The notes under the pieces are model-generated. The model saw nothing but the letters and a program-made list of their open reading frames with translations, was not told the DNA's origin and did not search any database. From contig NZAS01000216.1 of the NCBI GenBank assembly GCA_002686195.1, forward strand, positions 1 through 7,695: a DNA stretch of 7,695 nucleotides. Reading direction: 5' to 3'. Below, piece by piece: positions 1-4,966 of this stretch; position 1 is the first letter of the stretch, and every line of letters begins with the position of its first letter. The translations under genes were made by a program, and so were the position numbers. The stretch comes from Candidatus Pacearchaeota archaeon. Its GTDB lineage: Archaea; Nanoarchaeota; Nanoarchaeia; Pacearchaeales; GW2011-AR1.

Positions 1-1085
1 CACTGATTGTAGACGTTCCCCCAAAAGCCGTAATTTTTTTCATTAATTAAAAACTCAAAGTAAGCCTCATAGCGTTTCATGACGTGAGAGATATGAAACT
101 GGGATTCAGCGTATTGGCGACAGTAATGAGGGTTGATGGTTTCAATTAAGGTGGCAGCATGAAAAAACTCATTTAGGCTACGGCACTTAAAGCCTGTTTT
201 GTGATGGCGATTATATTCAGAGGGAGCGCCCCAGTCTGTAGTTAAGACGGGAGTTCCGGAGAACCAAGCCTCTATCATAGACCATCCACAGGGCTCCATA
301 TACAACGTGGGCATTAGTAATCCCTTGGCTTTTTTTAGCAAGTGTTTTCTTTCCTCGTGGCTGACGGTATGGATATATTCGGCATAAGGGTTGTCTTTGG
401 GCAGCGTTGTTTTTAGGGTTTGAGGCCCAACAAATTTTATGGGTTGTCGTAAAGCGCGAGATAGTTGATCTGCTATATGTACGCCTTTAGCATCCACAAT
501 GCGCCCTAAAAACAGCCAGTAATCTTCTTTTGTTTCGCTAAATTCAAAATTCTCGGGAGTAAATCCCGGGGGGATCACATGGTCGCTGGGAGATGGATGA
601 TTCTGTTGTGCGCCTCCTAGCATTTTATGGAGGTGAGCGTAAGACTCAAATACTCTAAAATGAGCAAAAAAAGAATCATAACCTATGCTCGGCTCGACAA
701 CGACCATACTATCTTGTAGTTTTTCACATGCGCTTTTATGCCCGATACCCCAAAAAGCCAACACGAGATCGTTTTTGTTGTGACGGCGCTTTAATGCTTC
801 GCGAGCGGCATTTGCATTAAATTCTTCATGTAGTTTATTTTCTATTTTTTGAGGTAAAAAATCTTGCCACTTTTGTCCTTTGAAGTGATCATCATATGTG
901 AGGTGGGAAATAACGCTAATGTGTTCGGTGCATGGCACCTTAGAGTCTGGATGGCCATAGTGATAAACAGTGTGCCCTCTTTTGAACATTTCGGCACAAA
1001 ACTTGTAAACTTTTTGGGTAAATGCGCAAATGGTGATTTCCTTGCAAGTAGGGTGTATCGGAATTGACAAGACATGAAATATCAT
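1..1085 (-). CDS. GT4-like glycosyltransferase (3' end outside window)
   Basis: My reverse-strand translation gives an unbroken 361-codon frame from ATG at 1085-1083 that runs off the window at base 1, so the C-terminus is missing. The family transfers a sugar from a nucleotide-sugar donor to an acceptor in the cytoplasm. The N-terminus (MIFHVLSIPIHPT, then FKRGHTVYHYG near residues 35-44) looks like the first Rossmann half of a GT-B fold. The C-terminal donor-binding half starts near LFLGRIVDAKGV (191-202). Residues 264-272 (EPCGWSMIE) form the GT4 EX7E motif, followed by AWFSGTPVLTTDWGAPSEY. The ATG at 1085 is chosen because it begins the first beta strand; the next Met (residue 33) would remove it. 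There is no clear Shine-Dalgarno. The gene diverges from the phoH operon. The acceptor is unknown: host surface glycan, virion protein and modified DNA base are all possible. The family call is confident, the role is not. Confidence 0.9.
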   Translation of the reverse strand, partial: MIFHVLSIPIHPTCKEITICAFTQKVYKFCAEMFKRGHTVYHYGHPDSKVPCTEHISVISHLTYDDHFKGQKWQDFLPQKIENKLHEEFNANAAREALKRRHNKNDLVLAFWGIGHKSACEKLQDSMVVVEPSIGYDSFFAHFRVFESYAHLHKMLGGAQQNHPSPSDHVIPPGFTPENFEFSETKEDYWLFLGRIVDAKGVHIADQLSRALRQPIKFVGPQTLKTTLPKDNPYAEYIHTVSHEERKHLLKKAKGLLMPTLYMEPCGWSMIEAWFSGTPVLTTDWGAPSEYNRHHKTGFKCRSLNEFFHAATLIETINPHYCRQYAESQFHISHVMKRYEAYFEFLINEKNYGFWGNVYNQ

Positions 1086-1098
1086 TTCTTTTTATAAT
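1069..1098 (+). promoter_or_regulatory. Candidate promoter for the phoH operon
   Basis: A perfect TATAAT lies at 1093-1098 on the plus strand. An imperfect -35 (AAGACA, 1069-1074, 4 of 6 matches) lies 18 bp upstream. A perfect TTGACA at 1064-1069 is 23 bp away, too far for a normal promoter. Transcription would start near 1105 and give a leader of about 37 nt before phoH. This -10 overlaps the opposing -10 of the glycosyltransferase promoter, so the two promoters could compete. A phage-specific sigma could instead use a different motif. Confidence 0.35.
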
Positions 1099-1121
1099 AA
1101 GGGGGACAAATCATTAGTCAA
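1094..1121 (-). promoter_or_regulatory. Candidate sigma-70-type promoter for the glycosyltransferase
   Basis: Read on the minus strand, TTGACT (plus coordinates 1116-1121, 5 of 6 matches to the -35 consensus) is followed after 16 bp by TATTAT (1094-1099, 5 of 6 matches to the -10). The predicted transcription start is about 1087, only about two bases before the ATG at 1085, so the transcript would be leaderless or nearly so. This fits the lack of a Shine-Dalgarno sequence but may be chance in AT-rich DNA. Confidence 0.4.
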
Positions 1122-1141
1122 GTGTAATTATATATGAACAT

Positions 1142-1876
1142 ATGGCGACTAGGCGTAAGAAACCTAAGGTGACGGAAAAAATTTTGCCGATAACAGAAAG
1201 CAAGTATAAACTAAACTTTAAGCATTTTGATTTAACAGATAAACAAAAAATTTTTTTGCAAAAAGCGTTTGACGAAAAAACGAAAATCATGTTCATAGCA
1301 GGTCCCGCGGGATGCTCTAAGACGTTTATGTCCGTATATTCAGCGCTGAGGCTTTTTAATGATGATAATGATTTGGATATTTTTTACGTTAGAACTATTG
1401 TGGAAAGCGCCGATAGGGGATTGGGACACTTACCCGGAGATGTGGAGGAAAAATTCCATCCGTTCATGATGCCGTTAACCGATAAGATGCAAGAGATTTT
1501 AGCCAGCGATCAAATAAAAATGCTTACAGAAGAAAAAATTATTTCAGCAGCCCCTGTTAATTATTTAAGAGGAGCTAATTGGTCTAATAAATTAATTATT
1601 GCCGACGAATCTCAAAACTTTACGCTAAAAGAGTTGGTAACGCTAGTAACACGAATTGGAAAAAAGACCAAAATGTTCATCTGCGGAGATCCTCTTCAGT
1701 CAGACATTAATGGAAAAACAGGCTTTCGTACTATGTGGCAGGCCTTTAATAACAAGGAGAGCTCAGACGAGGGTATTCATTGTTTTGAGTTCACTAAAGA
1801 CGACATTATGAGAAGTGAGATTTTAAAATTTATAGTGAATAAAATTGAAAACATCCCAAAAATTAAAAATATATAA
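1142..1876 (+). CDS. phoH: PhoH-like P-loop ATPase
   Basis: A 244-residue PhoH-family protein. The family binds and hydrolyses ATP; its role in phages is unsettled, with RNA metabolism and phosphate-stress links proposed. Visible motifs: Walker A GPAGCSKT (residues 54-61), a Walker B-type strand LIIADESQN (151-159), CGDPLQSDI (181-189), the PhoH-type motif after Walker B, and KDDIMRSEI near the C-terminus (219-227), matching the family's conserved arginine segment. The length suits a single PhoH ATPase domain without the extra RNA-binding domains of longer bacterial relatives. The basic N-terminus (MATRRKKPK) could contact nucleic acid. ATG 1142 has no Shine-Dalgarno; an out-of-frame ATG lies 8 nt upstream. 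It heads the plus-strand gene block and its stop is 2 nt before the next ATG. The family call is firm; the exact function in this phage is not known. Confidence 0.93.
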   Translation: MATRRKKPKVTEKILPITESKYKLNFKHFDLTDKQKIFLQKAFDEKTKIMFIAGPAGCSKTFMSVYSALRLFNDDNDLDIFYVRTIVESADRGLGHLPGDVEEKFHPFMMPLTDKMQEILASDQIKMLTEEKIISAAPVNYLRGANWSNKLIIADESQNFTLKELVTLVTRIGKKTKMFICGDPLQSDINGKTGFRTMWQAFNNKESSDEGIHCFEFTKDDIMRSEILKFIVNKIENIPKIKNI

Positions 1877-1878
1877 AA

Positions 1879-2247
1879 ATGGCTAGTATATTTTGTCCCG
1901 AATGTGGAGCTAAAGCAGCTTATACTTTAAATAAACCGAAGTTTTGTCAAACTTGCGGGGAAAAATTTGAGGTAGGGTCTGCTACAGCCTCTCAGGCTCA
2001 TGAGGAAGAAAACTGTGAAGGCGTACCAGTGCTCGAAAAATTAGATTATTCTATAGAGATGGAACGCGGAAAGGTTACTCTTGGAAACTTATTTGATAGT
2101 CCCATGGAGCCAAGTGCGGTTGATCGCGCCCCTGCTTCAATTAAGGGCCACAAAACAAAAACAAGAGAAGAATTCCTTTCTCAATCTATTGCAGAGTGTG
2201 CGCCACGGCAGCTGCCAGCAATAACTGAGGATGGATCAACAGAGTGA
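1879..2247 (+). CDS. Small zinc-ribbon protein with acidic, probably disordered tail
   Basis: A 122-residue protein beginning with a compact zinc ribbon: CPEC (Cys6, Cys9) and CQTC (Cys23, Cys26), each in a typical knuckle followed by Gly. The rest is rich in Glu, Ser, Ala and Pro with little hydrophobic content, so it is probably flexible; Cys46 and Cys207-equivalent late cysteines do not form a second CxxC pair. Such ribbons bind one zinc and often mediate nucleic-acid or RNA-polymerase contacts. No specific function is recognised. It starts 2 nt after the phoH stop without a clear Shine-Dalgarno, and its last 17 nt overlap the next gene in another frame, which suggests coupled translation. 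Since the next gene resembles a sigma factor, a role as a transcription partner is possible but is inference from position only. Confidence 0.8.
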   Translation: MASIFCPECGAKAAYTLNKPKFCQTCGEKFEVGSATASQAHEEENCEGVPVLEKLDYSIEMERGKVTLGNLFDSPMEPSAVDRAPASIKGHKTKTREEFLSQSIAECAPRQLPAITEDGSTE

Positions 2248-2944
2248 AAAGTACGAAGATAAGGCCGATGTAATAGATAACGAGATACGCAAAAGATACT
2301 ACAAGTGGCATTTACACGCTATTGCGTGGTTTGATTTTGATGATGTAGCTCAGATTATTCGTGCGCATATTTTTAAAAAATGGGATCAGTGGGACCAAGG
2401 GCGACCGCTTGAACCTTGGGTGAATAAAATTATTTCGAATCAATTGAAAAATATTTTACGCAACAACTATTCTAATTTTGCTAGGCCTTGTCTTAACTGT
2501 GAGCATAACCAATCTAGAGAACAGGCAGATGGTCAGTTAGCGGCCCTTTGTGCTTTCACCCCTAGTGGACTTCAGTGCAATGAGTGCGATCTTTTTGCTA
2601 AATGGCAGAAGACAAAGAAAAATGCTTACGATGTAAAGATGCCCCTATCTTTAGAGTTTCACGCTTATGCCCAAAACACAAACCCCTCTGATCACTTTGA
2701 CATCAGTAGGGCTACCTCAACCCTTCATTCTAAAATGATGCAAGTTTTAACTCCTCGTCATTTCTTTGTATATAAAATGTTGTTCGTGGACGGCATCAGC
2801 GAGGAAGAGGTGGCACGTATTTTAGGATACAAAAGCAACGAGAAGGGGAGAAAAGCAGGCTACAAACAAATTAAGAATTTAAAAAATCAGTACAAAAATA
2901 TGGCCAAAAAAATCATAAACAAAGAGGATATTTTCTATGAGTAG
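2231..2944 (+). CDS. Sigma-70-like RNA polymerase sigma factor with cysteine-rich insert
   Basis: A 237-residue protein with the layout of a small sigma factor. Residues 36-77 (DFDDVAQIIRAHIFKKW, then LEPWVNKIISNQLKNILR) look like sigma region 2, which binds the polymerase clamp and the -10 element. Residues 171-230 (LTPRHFFVYKMLFVDGIS, EEEVARILGY, then a Lys-rich helix) look like the region 4 HTH. Between them is an unusual insert with CLNC (87-90), Cys107 and CNEC (116-119), probably a zinc site. It would direct host RNA polymerase to phage promoters, perhaps late ones, as T4 gp55 does, though it is not obviously a gp55 homologue. ATG 2231 is forced: an in-frame TAA lies at 2222-2224. GAGG directly abuts the ATG, too close for a normal Shine-Dalgarno, so initiation may depend on coupling to the overlapping upstream gene. 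A non-sigma HTH regulator remains possible. Confidence 0.7.
   Translation: MDQQSEKYEDKADVIDNEIRKRYYKWHLHAIAWFDFDDVAQIIRAHIFKKWDQWDQGRPLEPWVNKIISNQLKNILRNNYSNFARPCLNCEHNQSREQADGQLAALCAFTPSGLQCNECDLFAKWQKTKKNAYDVKMPLSLEFHAYAQNTNPSDHFDISRATSTLHSKMMQVLTPRHFFVYKMLFVDGISEEEVARILGYKSNEKGRKAGYKQIKNLKNQYKNMAKKIINKEDIFYE
2924..2928 (+). promoter_or_regulatory. Ribosome binding site for the 356-residue protein
   Basis: GAGGA lies 8 nt before ATG 2937, inside the last codons of the sigma-like gene. It supports 2937 as the start and shows that at least some genes in this block use Shine-Dalgarno initiation. Confidence 0.65.
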
Positions 2945-4007
2945 TTATGCCCTAACAAAACAAGAAAAAGAAAGGGGCGTCGAGCTTTTCAAAGAGCTGG
3001 ATGGCGATTTGAACGAAGCTGCAAAAAAATTATTTGACGATCCCAATGAAAAAGGAAGCACGGTACGCGGCAGGGCGTTGCGAAAGTTTTGGGTAGAAAA
3101 AGGTTTTGAATACCGCACCAAGGTAAAGAAGAAAAGCAGTAAGTATTTTTTGCAAGACACAGAGAAGGATTTTGTTCATCGCCATTATTGCGCTGAAATG
3201 ACCAAGCGGGAGGTGGCTCAACTTTTGTGGACGGAGGAAACTAATCACCGGGGTTTTTATGAAAGCGCTAAATTTATAGCTTTATCAGATTTCATTAACA
3301 AAGAGTTTCCTAACCTAACTAACCTGCGAGATGAAATAACTGGGGATCGTTATGCACCTCCCAAAATTATGTCCACTGTTATAAAAAAGGTCAACAAGGT
3401 GGTTTTTAGGGAATTTGATATCGAGAAGATAAGCGTAGCAGATAAAAAATGTCTCGAAAAATTATTAACATATCTCTCTGCTCCTAGATTTATACAGGTA
3501 ATTAATGCTTATCCTACGAAACAAAATCGAGAACTTTTAGAATCAGAATTCATAAGGTCTACGTGGGACAAACCCGATTTAACTTCAGATGAATTAAATT
3601 TATATATAAACGTATGCATGGATTATATTAACCTCAAAGAAATTGAGCAACAAAAACAAAAACTAAACCTAATGTTTGATGACGCTGAGGGGCAAAACGA
3701 TTTAACGATGCGCTTAACAGAGATGTTAAAAACTAAATCTGAAGAATATAACCAATGTACAAATCGCATTGACAAAATGATTGCTAAGCTGAACGGAGAG
3801 AGGTCTAAAAGAATTGCTAATCAGCAACAACGCAATGCTTCGGTATTAGCCTTGGTACATCTTTTTCAAGAAGAAGAGGAGCGCCGACTAATGATCAAAA
3901 TGGCGGATATGCAAAAACAATCTGTGGAAGAAGAGGCGGACAAGATAGAGAAAATGAATGATTGGAAAGCTCGAGTTCTGGGCATCAGCAGACAGGAGAT
4001 TATATAA
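2937..4007 (+). CDS. Unrecognised HTH-like, coiled-coil protein (possible packaging or DNA-binding partner)
   Basis: A 356-residue, highly charged, mostly helical protein that I do not recognise. Residues 8-60 (ELFKELDGDLNEAAKKLF, then VRGRALRKFWVEKG) look like a winged or plain HTH. Residues 73-126 (DFVHRHYCAEMTKREVAQLL, then AKFIALSDFINKEFP) have a similar pattern, perhaps a diverged second copy. Residues about 233-345 are rich in Glu, Gln, Lys and Arg with hydrophobic spacing typical of a long coiled coil. There is no signal peptide, membrane segment or enzyme motif. Its start overlaps the sigma-like gene by 8 nt and has a good GAGGA at 2924-2928; its TAA overlaps the next ATG as TAATG. 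DNA-binding N-terminus plus oligomerising helices just upstream of terL fits a small terminase subunit, but it is longer than most and a nuclease gene intervenes. A late transcription co-factor is an alternative. Gene reality is sure; function is open. Confidence 0.85.
   Translation: MSSYALTKQEKERGVELFKELDGDLNEAAKKLFDDPNEKGSTVRGRALRKFWVEKGFEYRTKVKKKSSKYFLQDTEKDFVHRHYCAEMTKREVAQLLWTEETNHRGFYESAKFIALSDFINKEFPNLTNLRDEITGDRYAPPKIMSTVIKKVNKVVFREFDIEKISVADKKCLEKLLTYLSAPRFIQVINAYPTKQNRELLESEFIRSTWDKPDLTSDELNLYINVCMDYINLKEIEQQKQKLNLMFDDAEGQNDLTMRLTEMLKTKSEEYNQCTNRIDKMIAKLNGERSKRIANQQQRNASVLALVHLFQEEEERRLMIKMADMQKQSVEEEADKIEKMNDWKARVLGISRQEII
3994..3998 (+). promoter_or_regulatory. Ribosome binding site that fixes the start of the ERCC4 nuclease
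   Basis: AGGAG lies 8 nt before ATG 4007. It favours 4007 over the in-frame TTG at 3962, which would add 15 residues (a Ser- and Gln-rich stretch) with no visible domain. The ATG shares its A with the upstream TAA stop (TAATG), the usual geometry for termination-reinitiation. Confidence 0.7.
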
Positions 4008-4966
4008 TGGAAAGGGTCTGCAAAAAAATATTTCGCTGTGCCGAGTGTAAAAAAGAGTTTGAGGGTCGACCTTCTTTACACAAACACCTTAAGCAGCACG
4101 GATTATCAATGGCTGAATATTATACCCTTCATTATCCCCGCTATAATAAACTAACAGGAGAACCGTTGTCTTTTAAAAACATTGAGCATTACTTTGAAAG
4201 AGACTTCTCCACAAGGCAACAATTAAGAAAGTGGTGCAACGAGGCCCCTCCAAAAGAAGTGGGCGACTACATACTGAGCATTATGAGCAAAAGACAATGC
4301 AAAAAGCAAAGGGAGTATGCGCCATTTCACTTAGAAGTTAAAAGTTGTTTCTTGCCAGACATAGACACTTACAGAAAAATATTTGGCAGCTATAATGAGG
4401 CGGTTAAAAAAATTGGCTTGCACCCCCTCTATTCAGAGAAGTTGCCAAAGCGTTTTTTTACTTTTGAGTTGCCTAAAAATCTAAGCATTGCTATTGATAC
4501 GAGGGAGCAGTCGCCTCTTAGTTTTTCTTTTCAGACTCATCCGCATAAGTTAGATGTGGGTGACTATACTCTTTTTGGTGATTATTATTCTTATACTTAT
4601 GTAGACCGTAAGTCAGGCACTGATCTACACGCTACTTTGAGCAACCAGAATTACGAACGATTTCGAAGAGAGTTACAGCGGGTAAAGGAATTGGATTCTT
4701 ATCTGTTCGTGGTTATCGAGTCAACTCCGCAAAAAATGATTAAGGCTAGTCGAGCATTTAAACGTGCAGCAAATATCGATTTTATTTTAAAAAGGGTTAG
4801 GGATTTAAGCTATGAGTTTTGTGGGCATTGTCAGTTCTTGTTTACCGGGAACCGAAAAACATCAGAAGAAATTATTCCAAGGCTGCTTTATAAAGGCAAA
4901 GAGTTATGGAATACTGATATGCAATATTTTTTAGATCATGAGTTGGATAGAAGGAACACAGAATAG
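4007..4966 (+). CDS. C2H2 zinc finger plus ERCC4/XPF-type nuclease
   Basis: A 319-residue mosaic protein. Residues 11-31 form a textbook TFIIIA-type finger: Cys11, Cys14, Phe18, Leu24, His27, His31 at the exact classical spacing, followed by a HGLSMAEYYTLHYPRY segment seen after zinc fingers in phage nucleases. Residues about 114-140, ending FGSYNEAVKKIGLHP, resemble the homing-endonuclease-associated repeat. Residues about 159-290 form an ERCC4 (XPF/MUS81) nuclease domain: IDTREQ (163-168), GDY (185-187) and DRKSGTD (200-206), then helices as in the family. XPF-type domains cut branched or flap DNA using metal ions. The family's ERKxxxD is here DRKxxxD; the acidic charge is kept, so activity is plausible. 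The start has a good AGGAG. The last 29 nt overlap terL. It may be a homing-like nuclease or a packaging or recombination nuclease. The domain calls are good, the role is inference. Confidence 0.85.
   Translation: MERVCKKIFRCAECKKEFEGRPSLHKHLKQHGLSMAEYYTLHYPRYNKLTGEPLSFKNIEHYFERDFSTRQQLRKWCNEAPPKEVGDYILSIMSKRQCKKQREYAPFHLEVKSCFLPDIDTYRKIFGSYNEAVKKIGLHPLYSEKLPKRFFTFELPKNLSIAIDTREQSPLSFSFQTHPHKLDVGDYTLFGDYYSYTYVDRKSGTDLHATLSNQNYERFRRELQRVKELDSYLFVVIESTPQKMIKASRAFKRAANIDFILKRVRDLSYEFCGHCQFLFTGNRKTSEEIIPRLLYKGKELWNTDMQYFLDHELDRRNTE

Noticed and set aside
864..1067. Plus-strand 67-codon frame
   Set aside because: Antisense shadow of the glycosyltransferase N-terminus with no domain or ribosome site.
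842..1075. Minus-strand 77-codon frame
   Set aside because: It lies wholly inside the glycosyltransferase gene in another frame of the same strand; that gene has clear GT4 motifs and a long open frame.
1064..1098. TTGACA (1064-1069) paired with TATAAT (1093-1098)
   Set aside because: Both hexamers are perfect, but a 23-bp spacer is too long for normal sigma-70 recognition; AAGACA at 18 bp is the better partner.
1134..1172. Twelve-codon frame starting 8 nt before phoH, a possible leader peptide
   Set aside because: No Shine-Dalgarno, no repeated regulatory codons, no hairpin pair; most likely chance in an AT-rich leader.
3962..4006. Upstream TTG start for the ERCC4 nuclease
   Set aside because: ATG 4007 has AGGAG at good spacing and TAATG coupling; the extra 15 residues are low-complexity and lie inside the previous gene.
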